Program-made: the position numbers and the translations under genes
Notes under the pieces: generated by a model
What the model saw: the letters and a program-made list of their open reading frames with translations, nothing else
What the model was told of the DNA's origin: nothing
The model's database searches: none
Source of the DNA: Actinomadura hallensis
GTDB lineage: Bacteria; Actinomycetota; Actinomycetes; Streptosporangiales; Streptosporangiaceae
Direction of reading: 5' to 3'
DNA length: 64,000 nt
NCBI RefSeq assembly: GCF_006716765.1
Contig: NZ_VFPO01000001.1
Location: forward strand, 2,480,001 to 2,544,000
Shown: positions 25,319 through 33,380 of the stretch, piece by piece
Numbering within the stretch: position 1 is the stretch's first letter
Layout of the letters: each line of letters starts with the position of its first letter

Positions 25319-26512
25319 TCAGGCGGCGGCGGGCTTGTAGACCGCGACGGCGCAGGCGCTGCCGAGGCCGATGTTGTGCTGGAGGGCGACGCGGGCGCCG
25401 TCCACCTGCCGGTCCCCGGCCTGGCCGCGCAGCTGCCAGGTCAGCTCGGCGCACTGGGCGAGCCCGGTCGCGCCGAGGGGGTGGCCCTTGGAGATGAGCC
25501 CGCCGGACGGGTTGACGACCCACTTGCCGCCGTAGGTGGTGGCCTTGTCGTCGACGAGCTTGTGGCCCTCCCCGACCTCGGCCATGCCGAGGGCCTCGTA
25601 GGTGATGAGCTCGTTGGCGCTGAAGCAGTCGTGCAGCTCGATGACGTCCACGTCGTCGATGGAGACCTCGGCCTGCTCCATCGCGTGGCGGGCGGCGAGG
25701 CGGGAGACCCCGAACCCGACGACCTGGATGGAGGAGTTGTCGGCGAAGCTCTCGGGGGTGTCGGTGGCGATGTGGTGGCCCGCGATCTCGACGGCCTGCT
25801 CCCACAGGTCGTTCTCGTCCACGAACCGCTCGCTGGCGACGACCGCGGCGGCGGCGCCGTCGGAGGTGGGGGAGCACTGCAGCTTGGTCAGCGGATCGAA
25901 GATCATCGGGGCGTTCTTCACGTCCTCGAGGGTGTACTCGGTCTGGAACTGCGCGTACGGGTTGTTCACCGAGTGCTTGTGGTTCTTCCACCCGATCCAG
26001 GCGTAGTGCTCGGGGGTCGAGCCGTACTTCTCCATGTGCTCGCGCCCGGCGTTGCCGAACATCTGCGGCATGGGCGCCTTGTCCATCTCCCACTCGCGGC
26101 CCGCGGTCATCGACCTGAGGTGGTGGTCGATGATGGTGACCTTGGACCCCTCCATGCCCGCGCCGAGGGAGCCCTTCTTCATCTTCTCCATGCCGAGCGC
26201 GAGCGCGCAGTCGGCGAGGCCGCCGCGGACGGCCTGGCGGGCGAGGAACAGGGCGCTGGACCCGGTCGCGCAGGCGTTCTGCACGGTCATCACCGGGATG
26301 CCGGTCATCCCGGTCTCGTAGAGGGCGCGCTGGCCCATCGATCCGTACATCGAGCCGGCGTAGGCCATCTCGATCCTGTCGTAGGCGACGCCGGCGTCCT
26401 GCAGGGCGTTCCCGACGGCCTCCTTGGCCATGTCCGGGTACTCCCAGTCACGGGAGCCCGGCTTCTCGAACTTGGTCATGCCGACGCCGACGACGAAGGT
26501 GCGGTTGGCCAT
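25319..26512 (-). CDS. thiolase-family protein (SCP-x / lipid-transfer type)
   Basis: A 397-residue thiolase-fold enzyme. Conserved residues include the nucleophilic Cys in [13 protein letters not shown] (about residue 87), [13 protein letters not shown], and [14 protein letters not shown] with the catalytic His. The pattern VIELHDCFS with GHPLGATG is that of the SCP-x/Ltp thiolases used in actinobacterial sterol side-chain or branched acyl-CoA degradation rather than of FadA. AGGAGG precedes the ATG at 26512. No acyl-CoA dehydrogenase or hydratase is nearby, so its exact pathway is unresolved. Confidence 0.9.
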   Translation of the reverse strand: MANRTFVVGVGMTKFEKPGSRDWEYPDMAKEAVGNALQDAGVAYDRIEMAYAGSMYGSMGQRALYETGMTGIPVMTVQNACATGSSALFLARQAVRGGLADCALALGMEKMKKGSLGAGMEGSKVTIIDHHLRSMTAGREWEMDKAPMPQMFGNAGREHMEKYGSTPEHYAWIGWKNHKHSVNNPYAQFQTEYTLEDVKNAPMIFDPLTKLQCSPTSDGAAAAVVASERFVDENDLWEQAVEIAGHHIATDTPESFADNSSIQVVGFGVSRLAARHAMEQAEVSIDDVDVIELHDCFSANELITYEALGMAEVGEGHKLVDDKATTYGGKWVVNPSGGLISKGHPLGATGLAQCAELTWQLRGQAGDRQVDGARVALQHNIGLGSACAVAVYKPAAA

Positions 26513-26633
26513 GGCGGCTCGCCTCCTGTACCGAATCATGTTCGGTCCCACGATAGACGGGCGGGGCTCCCCGCGCCGCCCCCCGCCCGCCAGGTGGAAT
26601 CCGGGGGCGGGGGTCGGTTCGTGACGCGCCTGG

Positions 26634-27707
26634 TCAGGCGGACAGCTCGGCGGCGAGCGCGGCGGCGAACGCGTCCACGTCGTCCTCGGTGGTGTCGAAC
26701 GAGCACACCCAGCGGACCTCGCCGGTCCGCTCGTCCCACGTGTAGAAGGGGAACCGCTTGCGCAGCCGCTCCGCCGCGTCCTTCGGGACGATCGCGAACA
26801 CCGCGTTCGCCTCGGCCTCCCGGGTGATCTCGACGCCGGGCAGGGCGCGGGCCGCGGCGGCGAGGCGGGCCGCCATCGCGTTGGCGCGGGTCGCGTTGCG
26901 GAGCCACAGGTCGCCGTCCAGCAGCGCGAGGAGCTGCGCCGACACGTACCGCATCTTGGACGCCAGCTGCATGCTCGACTTGCGCAGGTACGGCAGCCCG
27001 CGCACCGCGTCCGGGTTCAGCACGACGACCGCCTCGCCGAGCAGCAGCCCGTTCTTGGTGCCGCCGAACGACAGGACGTCCACGCCCGCGTCGGTGGTGA
27101 GGGCGCGCAGCGGGAGCCCGAGCGACGCGGCGGCGTTGGCGATGCGGGCGCCGTCCATGTGCACGCGGAGGCCGCGCTCGTGCGCCGCCGCCGCGACGGC
27201 CGCGGTCTCCTCCACGGTGTAGACGGTGCCCAGCTCGGTGCTCTGGGTGATCGACACCCCGGCGGGCCTGCGCCGGTGGACGTCGTCCAGGTCGGACGCG
27301 TGCGCCTCGATCTGCTCGGGGGTGAGCTTGCCGTCCGGTGCGGGCACCGGGACCAGCTTGAGCCCCGCGAACTTCTCGGCCGCACCGCACTCGTCGGTGT
27401 TGACGTGGGCGGTCTCCGGGCAGATGACCGAGCTCCACGGCTCCGAGATCGCCTGCAGCGACACGACGTTCGCGCCCGTCCCGTTGAACACGGGGTACAC
27501 CTCGGCCTGCTCGCCGAAGTGCCGCCGGACGACCTCGCGGAGCCGCCCGGTGACCTCGTCGTCGCCGTAGGCGGGCTGGTGCCCGTCGTTGCAGGCGGCC
27601 AGCGCGGCGAGGATCTCGGGATGGACGCTCGCCTGGTTGTCGCTGGCGAACCCGCGCGCTGCGGGCTGGACGTCGTCGGTGCGGTGCTCGGCCGGCGCAT
27701 TGGTCAT
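26634..27707 (-). CDS. low-specificity L-threonine aldolase
   Basis: A 357-residue fold-type I PLP enzyme that cleaves threonine/allo-threonine to glycine and acetaldehyde. It begins with the family's [13 protein letters not shown] segment. It then has [46 protein letters not shown] (Asp contacting the PLP ring) and [13 protein letters not shown] with the Schiff-base Lys. Length is normal. The ATG at 27707 stands immediately upstream of [12 protein letters not shown]. It is transcribed alone, 121 bases upstream of the thiolase gene on the same strand. Confidence 0.9.
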   Translation of the reverse strand: MTNAPAEHRTDDVQPAARGFASDNQASVHPEILAALAACNDGHQPAYGDDEVTGRLREVVRRHFGEQAEVYPVFNGTGANVVSLQAISEPWSSVICPETAHVNTDECGAAEKFAGLKLVPVPAPDGKLTPEQIEAHASDLDDVHRRRPAGVSITQSTELGTVYTVEETAAVAAAAHERGLRVHMDGARIANAAASLGLPLRALTTDAGVDVLSFGGTKNGLLLGEAVVVLNPDAVRGLPYLRKSSMQLASKMRYVSAQLLALLDGDLWLRNATRANAMAARLAAAARALPGVEITREAEANAVFAIVPKDAAERLRKRFPFYTWDERTGEVRWVCSFDTTEDDVDAFAAALAAELSA

Positions 27708-27893
27708 GCCCCCATTCTCCCGGACTGCGCGCGGACGCGGTGGGCCCGACGGTTCCGGTGCCGCGCAGCCGCGGGTTGACGGGTTCGCATCGGCCGCCGC
27801 CGTGGCGTCCGTTGGCCGGTGGGCCGCGCTCGCCGGGCGGGAACGGGGAGGGCGGTTCGAACCGGGGTGCGCCGGATGGGGGCGGGGCGCGGG

Positions 27894-28451
27894 TCAGGCC
27901 GGGCGGTCGGTGATGTTCTGTACGGGGGCGGCGTCGGCGGACGGGTCGGCGGGGCGCAGCGTCATCCGGGCGCGCAGCGCGTCGACGTCGTCGCCGAGCC
28001 TGGCCATGGTGGCCTGGAGGTCGCGCCACAGGCCGGTGCGCTGCTCCAGCCGGGCGACTCTCGTGCGCAGGTCGCTGAGGCGGCGCTCGGCGGTCTCCAG
28101 CCGGGCGCGGTTGGCGTCGGTGTCGCGGCCGGTGCGGACGAGGCTGCCGGCGACGGCGGCGACGTCGCGCTCGGTGTCGTCCATCCGCTCGTCGATGCGC
28201 GGCAGGACCCGGTCGTTGAGCTGGCCGACCAGCGAGTCCAGCTCGGTGCGCAGCGCGCGCAGCTCGGCGTCCCGGTCCCGGAGCGCCTGCTCGAGGACCG
28301 TGACCCGCTCGATGTAGACCGGCAGCAGCCGCCCGGCCTCCGCAGACCGTTCCAGGTCCCGCCCGACCCTGGCGACGAGGGCGGCGCCCCCGCGCAGCCG
28401 GCGCTCCGCCTCGGCGGCGGCGCGGCGGACGAGACCCGGGACGACGGTCAT
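27894..28451 (-). CDS. coiled-coil protein
   Basis: A 185-residue protein that is almost entirely predicted coiled coil, rich in Arg, Glu, Asp, Ala and Leu heptads (RVTVLEQALRDRDAELRALR, RARLETAERRLSDLRTRVAR). No membrane segment, catalytic motif or known domain is visible. GGAGGG precedes the ATG at 28451. It may be a scaffold, a structural protein or a partner of a glycosyltransferase/methyltransferase, but nothing nearby supports a choice. Confidence 0.75.
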   Translation of the reverse strand: MTVVPGLVRRAAAEAERRLRGGAALVARVGRDLERSAEAGRLLPVYIERVTVLEQALRDRDAELRALRTELDSLVGQLNDRVLPRIDERMDDTERDVAAVAGSLVRTGRDTDANRARLETAERRLSDLRTRVARLEQRTGLWRDLQATMARLGDDVDALRARMTLRPADPSADAAPVQNITDRPA

Positions 28452-28534
28452 GGCGCACCCTCCAGGGGCCAGGGCTTTTTGATCTCCTTCAACTGTAGGC
28501 GAACCGCGCGTGAACGACCCGTGAACCGGAGCGT

Positions 28535-28702
28535 CTATCCGGCCGTCCGGGCGTGTTTCCGGAGGGGCGCGGGGCGGGCGGTGCGCGGCGGCGGGCCGCT
28601 GCACGCGCACAGGCCCCTCCGCACGATGAGCGAGGCGCGTTCGGCCGTGTAGTCGGCCCGGCTGAGCGCCGGGCGGACACGGTGACAGGTCAGGCAGAGC
28701 AT
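28535..28702 (-). CDS. small Cys-containing protein, putative
   Basis: A 55-residue reading frame on the minus strand upstream of the coiled-coil gene. It begins MLCLTCHRVRPALSRADYTA and later has GLCACSG, giving two CxC/CxxC groups that could hold a metal ion. GGGGAGG lies about 11 bases upstream of the ATG at 28702. The C-terminus is Pro/Arg-rich. Homologues, if any, would settle whether it is real; by sequence alone it is plausible, not certain. Confidence 0.4.
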   Translation of the reverse strand: MLCLTCHRVRPALSRADYTAERASLIVRRGLCACSGPPPRTARPAPLRKHARTAG

Positions 28703-29059
28703 GCGTTGATTCGTCCTCCCCGTTGCGCCGGCAGCCCGCCGTTCCGCTCGTCGTTCCCCCCGGACGCGTGCGGAACGGCGGGACCCATGGGGTGGCCCGT
28801 CGGCTCCCGGCGCGTGCCACGGTACGCAGCCTCAGGTTGCATGCAGGTTGCAACGATTCGGTCACGCCCCGTACTCGATTCGGGTCGGCGAGATATCCCG
28901 AATCGGTTGCGCCGTCCCGAAGTTCGGCCGATCCTCAGACGGCCGGGGTTCGCTCCCGGGAGGGAGAGCCTTCGTCCGGCCCCGTCCGGGCGGAACCGTC
29001 CGGCCGGGTGGCCGGGACCCAGCCCGCGCAGTCCTGCCGAGACCAGAAGAGGTTCGCTC
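28703..29059. promoter_or_regulatory. intergenic region with 9-bp inverted repeat upstream of the GAF regulator
   Basis: In this 357-base gap the perfect inverted repeat CGATTCGGG (28876-28884) / CCCGAATCG (28897-28905) with a 12-base AT-containing spacer stands out. A further half-site ACGATTCGG lies at about 28854-28862 behind a duplicated CAGGTTGCA. This looks like a regulator binding region for the GAF regulator gene at 29060, possibly autoregulatory. Nothing else gene-like is seen. Confidence 0.5.
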
Positions 29060-30532
29060 ATGGTGGTGGGAAAGCCGGTGGCCGTGCGGCCGCCGATCTC
29101 CGAGTCCTGGCGGCGCTCCCGGGACGCCGGAGTCGACGCCGGCGTGGCGGCGGCGCCGCTGGCGTTCGACCTGGACGTCCTCGCCGACGCCCGCGGCGCC
29201 CATCCCCTCCGCAGGCACGTGCCGACGCTCAACGGGCTGCTGCGGCGCGTCGCCGACGAGACCGGCCATCTGCTGGTGATCAGCGACGAGGCGGGGCACG
29301 TGCTGTGGACCCACGGCCCGCCCGCCACGCGCCGCGCCGCCGAGCGGATCGGGCTGTCGGAGGGCTTCCGCTGGTCGGAGGACGCCGTCGGCACCAACGG
29401 CATCGGCACCGCGCTGGCGTCCGGGCGGCCCGAGCAGGTGTACGCCTCCGAGCACGTCGCCCGCATTCTGCACCGCTGGTCGTGCGCCGGCGCGCCGATC
29501 ACCGACCCCGACACGGGCCGGGTGATCGGCTGCATCGACGTCAGCGCGACCGTGTGCTCGCTGCACCCCGCGACGGTCGCGCTCGTCTCCACCGCCGCCC
29601 GGCTGGCCGAGTCGCGGCTGGAGAACGAGATGCGCGAGCGGGACGAGCGGCTCCGCGAGCGGCTCCTGCCGCACCTGCGGGGACGCCGGGACGCCGGCCT
29701 GCTCGTCTCCGCCACCGGCCGGGTCATCGCCGACCCGGCCGGCGTGTGCCCGCCGGCGTGGCGGCGCCGCCGGTTCGGGGTGCCCGAGGGCGGGGGGACG
29801 GTCATGCTGCCCGACGGCCGCACCGCCGTCGCCGAACCGCTCGGCGAGGCGTTCCTGCTGCGCCCGCCCGCGGCGCACGGGCCGCCGGGCGGCCGCGCGC
29901 GGGGCCGCGCCGCCGCCGGGGGCGGGCCGGTGCGGATCGAGGCCGGTGCGGGGCCGCTGCTCGCGCTGTCGTTCCTCGGGGAGGGCCGCCCGCACGCGCA
30001 CGTGGACGGGCGGCCGGTCCCGCTGACGCTGCGGCACGCGGAGATCCTGGCGGTGCTCGCGCTGCACCCGCGGGGCCTGACCGGGGACGGTCTGGCGCTG
30101 TGCCTGTACGGCGAGGACGGCAGCCCCGCGTCGGTCCGGCCCGAGATCCACCGGCTCCGCCAGCAGCTCGGCGACGTCGTCCGGGCCCGTCCCTACCGGC
30201 TCGGATGCGCGGTCGAGGCCGACTTCCTCACCGTCCGGCGCCTGCTGGACGAGGGCGACGTCGCCGGGGCCGTGCGGCTGTACACCGGGGAGCTGCTGCC
30301 CCGCTCCGACGCGCCCGCCGTCCGCGCCGAGCGCGACGAGCTGGCGGTGCGGGTGCGGAGGCAGGCGCTCGACCGGGGCGGCGCCGACGCGCTGTGGACG
30401 TACGCGCAGACCGAGCCGGGCCGCGCCGACCTGGAGGCGCTGGAACGGCTGCGCGAGGTCCTCCCGGCGGGAGACCCCCGGCTCGACGCCGTGGCGTCGC
30501 GCCGCGACCGCCTCCTCTACGGCGAGCTGTAA
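29060..30532 (+). CDS. GAF-domain transcriptional regulator with C-terminal winged-helix-like domain
   Basis: A 490-residue regulator. The N-terminal half is an AcoR-type GAF sensor module: SESWRRSRDAGVD, DETGHLLVISDEAGHVLW, SEDAVGTNGIGTALASGRP, and WSCAGAPITDPDTGRVIGCI. Unlike AcoR it lacks the sigma-54 AAA domain. Instead the C-terminal part (VDGRPVPLTLRHAEILAVLA, GLALCLYGEDGSPASVRPEI, HRLRQQLGDVV) resembles an OmpR/SARP-type winged helix followed by a helical region. It may thus be a sigma-70-dependent one-component sensor of a small molecule. The ATG at 29060 follows AGAGG; an open frame extends upstream but is not family-like. Confidence 0.85.
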   Translation: MVVGKPVAVRPPISESWRRSRDAGVDAGVAAAPLAFDLDVLADARGAHPLRRHVPTLNGLLRRVADETGHLLVISDEAGHVLWTHGPPATRRAAERIGLSEGFRWSEDAVGTNGIGTALASGRPEQVYASEHVARILHRWSCAGAPITDPDTGRVIGCIDVSATVCSLHPATVALVSTAARLAESRLENEMRERDERLRERLLPHLRGRRDAGLLVSATGRVIADPAGVCPPAWRRRRFGVPEGGGTVMLPDGRTAVAEPLGEAFLLRPPAAHGPPGGRARGRAAAGGGPVRIEAGAGPLLALSFLGEGRPHAHVDGRPVPLTLRHAEILAVLALHPRGLTGDGLALCLYGEDGSPASVRPEIHRLRQQLGDVVRARPYRLGCAVEADFLTVRRLLDEGDVAGAVRLYTGELLPRSDAPAVRAERDELAVRVRRQALDRGGADALWTYAQTEPGRADLEALERLREVLPAGDPRLDAVASRRDRLLYGEL

Positions 30533-30563
30533 CGGCCGCCGGCCCGTTCCCGACGCCGGGCGG

Positions 30564-31295
30564 TCAGGAAGGGGCGACGCCCGCGCCCACCAGGTGGGCG
30601 GTGTCGTTGTAGCAGACGGCCTTCAAGCCCTGCCCGTCCCGCCGCCACCGGGTCACGGAGGCGTTGGGGACCATCTCCTTCTCGACCTCCATGACCTCCT
30701 TCTCGGTCAGCTCCTCCACCAGGTAGCGGGTCATGACGACGATCGCGTCGTGCGCGACGATCAGCACCCGCCCGTCGGGGGCGGCGGCCTCCAGGTCGCG
30801 GTAGAAGCTGCGCAGCCGCAGCGCCAGGTCGGCCCACGACTCCCCGCCGGGCGGCCGGTAGTAGAACTTGCCGAGCCGCCGCAGCCGGGCAGCCTCCTCC
30901 GGGAACCGGCGCTCCACGCCCAGGGCGGTGAGGCCCTGCAGGATGCCCTGCTCCCGGTCGCGGAGCCGCTCGTCCACCTTCGGCCGCAGCCCGGCGGGGT
31001 CGCGCGGGTCGGCGTAGGGGGTCTGGGCGAGCGCGATCCGCGCGGTCTCCAGGGCGCGCACGTAGGGGGACGACACCACCAGCGTCGGGCGCTCGTCCTC
31101 GGGGAGGTCGGCGAGCCAGCGGCCGAGCGCCGCCGCCTGGGCGCGCCCGGTGTCGGTCAGGGGGACGTCGGCGTCGCGCTCGGTGATTCCGGCCTCCTCG
31201 GCGTCGGTGCCCTCCACGGCCCGGTACGCGACGTTGCCGGTGCTCTCACCGTGCCGGGTCATCGTCAGCCACTGCAGCGCGTTCACGCCCGACAT
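30564..31295 (-). CDS. histidine phosphatase family protein (phosphoglycerate mutase-like)
   Basis: A 243-residue histidine-phosphatase-fold enzyme. The catalytic RHG motif is seen in LTMTRHGESTGN at about residue 14. The second signature arginine lies in SSPYVRALETARIAL, and the second catalytic His in LIVAHDAIVVMTRYLV. KLGKFYYRPPGGESWADL is shared with broad-specificity phosphatases rather than glycolytic mutases. Substrate unknown. The ATG at 31295 has only a weak GGGGGC ribosome site. It is convergent with the GAF regulator. Confidence 0.87.
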   Translation of the reverse strand: MSGVNALQWLTMTRHGESTGNVAYRAVEGTDAEEAGITERDADVPLTDTGRAQAAALGRWLADLPEDERPTLVVSSPYVRALETARIALAQTPYADPRDPAGLRPKVDERLRDREQGILQGLTALGVERRFPEEAARLRRLGKFYYRPPGGESWADLALRLRSFYRDLEAAAPDGRVLIVAHDAIVVMTRYLVEELTEKEVMEVEKEMVPNASVTRWRRDGQGLKAVCYNDTAHLVGAGVAPS

Positions 31296-31362
31296 GCTGC
31301 CATGCCCCCGGGACGGCGGCGCGGTTCCGCCGTGCTCTACACCCGGTAGTACTCTCGGTGCC

Positions 31363-31728
31363 GTGACCAACGGCCTCACCATCGTGATCATCGTGGCGGC
31401 GCTGCTCGTCGCCGGCCACGCGCTGGTGGCGGCGCTGCGCAACCGGGCGATGGACCTGGCGCAGCTGATCTCGCTCGGCGTGCTGGAGCTCCTGCTGGCG
31501 GCGCAGGCCGTCGTCGGCTTCGTCAAGCTGTCCGGGGGCGAGGGCCCGGAGAGCACCGCCACCTTCGCCGGCTACCTGATCGGCGCGCTGGTCCTGCCGG
31601 TCGCGGCCGCGGGCTGGGGCCTGCTGGAGCGCACCCGGTGGGGGCCCGGAGTCATCGTCGTCGCCGCGCTGGGCGTCGCCGTCATGATCGTCCGCCTCGA
31701 CCAGCTGTGGAGCGGGACCGGTGGCTGA
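31363..31728 (+). CDS. small integral membrane protein
   Basis: A 121-residue protein with four predicted transmembrane helices (IVIIVAALLVAGHALVA, LISLGVLELLLAAQAVVGFV, YLIGALVLPVAAAGWGLL, VIVVAALGVAVMIV) and few polar residues. No family recognised. The GTG at 31363 is near the divergent phosphatase start. It overlaps the next gene by eight bases, so the two membrane proteins are probably made together. Confidence 0.72.
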   Translation: MTNGLTIVIIVAALLVAGHALVAALRNRAMDLAQLISLGVLELLLAAQAVVGFVKLSGGEGPESTATFAGYLIGALVLPVAAAGWGLLERTRWGPGVIVVAALGVAVMIVRLDQLWSGTGG

Positions 31729-32242
31729 TCGGGAGAGCCCCCGCGGGGCCCGTGCGGGCGGCGGCGCCCGCGCCGACGCCGGCGCCCGCACGGGCGGCGC
31801 CGCCCGCCCCGGCACCGCGGGCGGACCGGGGCGGGTGCTGGTCGCCGTCTACGGGATCTTCGCGCTCGCGGCCGGTGCGCGCGCGGGCGTGCAGATCGCC
31901 ACCCGGTTCGCCGAGGCGCCGCTGGCCTACGGGCTGTCGGCGCTCGCGGCGGCCGTCTACGTCGTGGCGACGGTCGCGCTGGCCCTCCACGGCCGGACGG
32001 CGTTCCGGGTCGCCGTCGCCGCGTGCGCCACCGAACTCGTCGGCGTGCTGGTGGTGGGCACGCTCAGCCTCACCGACCCCGGGGCGTTCCCAGACGAGAC
32101 CGTCTGGTCCGCCTATGGGCGCGGCTACGGGTTCGTGCCGCTGGTGCTCCCGGTCGTGGGGCTGCTGTGGTTGCGCCGCACCGCCCGCCAGGGTGGCGGG
32201 CCCGGAGCGGGCGGTGGGCGCCCTGTGGGCGGCGGCGTGTGA
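31721..32242 (+). CDS. small integral membrane protein
   Basis: A 173-residue protein with a 35-residue Arg/Gly/Ala-rich cytoplasmic leader, then about four hydrophobic helices (VLVAVYGIFALAAGARAGV, YGLSALAAAVYVVATVALAL, CATELVGVLVVGTLSL, GFVPLVLPVVGLLWL), and a Gly-rich tail. The helices resemble those of the preceding small membrane protein in number and spacing, so the two may form a heteromer; that is inference. Start GTG overlaps the previous stop by eight bases. Confidence 0.72.
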   Translation: MADRESPRGARAGGGARADAGARTGGAARPGTAGGPGRVLVAVYGIFALAAGARAGVQIATRFAEAPLAYGLSALAAAVYVVATVALALHGRTAFRVAVAACATELVGVLVVGTLSLTDPGAFPDETVWSAYGRGYGFVPLVLPVVGLLWLRRTARQGGGPGAGGGRPVGGGV

Positions 32243-32286
32243 GCCCTCCGGCCACAGGTGTCCGGTGCGGGCGAGGCGCCCGGTGA

Positions 32287-33057
32287 TCACGCGGCGGCCG
32301 CCGGGGGCGTGAGCCGCCCGCCGATGGGCAGCGCGTGGACGGCGGCGCGGGCGATCGCCTCGACCTCCTCGGGGGAGTAGTCGCCGGTGGGGTTGCGGCT
32401 CATCCAGCGGATCAGCTTCAGCGGCGGCGCGAACACGATCCCGTCGGCGGCGAACGGCGCCTTGGCGATCTTGCCGCCGTGGACCGCGAGCACCGGCGTG
32501 ACCTTCACCGGCACCTCCGCGACCCGCGAGATCAGGTCGGCGGCGGCGTCGGCGCGCGCGGTCAGCTCGCGGACGAACTTGGTCGGGGTGCGGTCGTCGA
32601 CGAACAGCTTGCCCCCGTACTGGGCGATCTCCGTGTCGGGGTGCCACGCCTCGTTGTGGATGAGCCACAGACCGCCGGGACCGAACACCAGCTGGTCGAT
32701 CTGGCCGTGGCCGGGGACGACCCGCCCGTACAGGACGCGGTGGCCGCGCCGCTCCAGCGTGTAGCGCAGCAGGCGGTTCATCCGCTCGTCGCCGCGCAGC
32801 CCGCGCCGCCACACACTGGACGCCTGGTAAACGCGCCAATGGACGAACGCGTCCGCGGCCGCCACCAGAAGCGCCATCGCGATTCCGAAAACTGCGTTGA
32901 CGAGCATGCCGCACAGCAGGAGCGTCGCGCCCGACAGAATTGCGCGGGTCCGCAGCCGGCCCTTTCGGCCGCGCTGCCAGAGCTCCTCGTATACCGCCTG
33001 GGGCGAACCGCCGGTGAACGCGGCCCGGTCCCTCAGGTAGATGGAGCTGCCGATCAT
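32287..33057 (-). CDS. NERD-domain protein, membrane-anchored
   Basis: A 256-residue protein. The N-terminal third has two hydrophobic helices (AILSGATLLLCGMLVNAVFG and ALLVAAADAFVHW). The C-terminal part is a nuclease-related domain: ERRGHRVLYGRVVPGHGQID, QLVFGPGGLWLIHNEAW, KLFVDDRTPTKFVREL. The Asp of the GQIDQLVF strand and downstream acidic residues are those expected of NERD proteins, which are suspected nucleases or signalling proteins. GGGAGGATGTC precedes the ATG at 33057. It is divergent from the HrpB gene. Confidence 0.82.
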   Translation of the reverse strand: MIGSSIYLRDRAAFTGGSPQAVYEELWQRGRKGRLRTRAILSGATLLLCGMLVNAVFGIAMALLVAAADAFVHWRVYQASSVWRRGLRGDERMNRLLRYTLERRGHRVLYGRVVPGHGQIDQLVFGPGGLWLIHNEAWHPDTEIAQYGGKLFVDDRTPTKFVRELTARADAAADLISRVAEVPVKVTPVLAVHGGKIAKAPFAADGIVFAPPLKLIRWMSRNPTGDYSPEEVEAIARAAVHALPIGGRLTPPAAAA

Positions 33058-33380
33058 GACATCCTCCCAGCACCCTGCGACGACGCCACTCATTATGAGG
33101 TTGGGCAAGGCTTTGTCGCCACACTTGGGAAGGTGACGTACACCAAACGGTAAAGCAAGTGCCGTCCGGGAGAGCATTGCCTACCTGCTGTTTCTTCGCG
33201 GGTGTGACGGGCGATTCTGGGGGAAATCTCCTAACGTTCTCCGCGAATGGCTGAAAGGCACGGTGCAACTATCACCGCAACCCTCGGAGCCCTTTTCATT
33301 TCGATCGCGGTTCCGGCACGGCCGATCACCGAACGGCACCGCCCGCCCGCCGGGCCGCGGGGGCGGGGCACACTGGTCGG
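33058..33380. promoter_or_regulatory. divergent 323-base intergenic region
   Basis: This gap between NERD and HrpB genes is richer in A and T than its surroundings. On the minus strand CATAAT (33092-33097) is a candidate -10 for the NERD gene, about 35 bases before its start. No gene, repeat or strong hairpin is visible. Confidence 0.3.

Noticed and set aside
24242..27707. Sterol-degradation cluster with MpaB-like, thiolase and threonine aldolase genes
   Set aside because: The genes are separated by their own promoters and hairpins, and none of the expected acyl-CoA dehydrogenase, hydratase or Mce genes is nearby.
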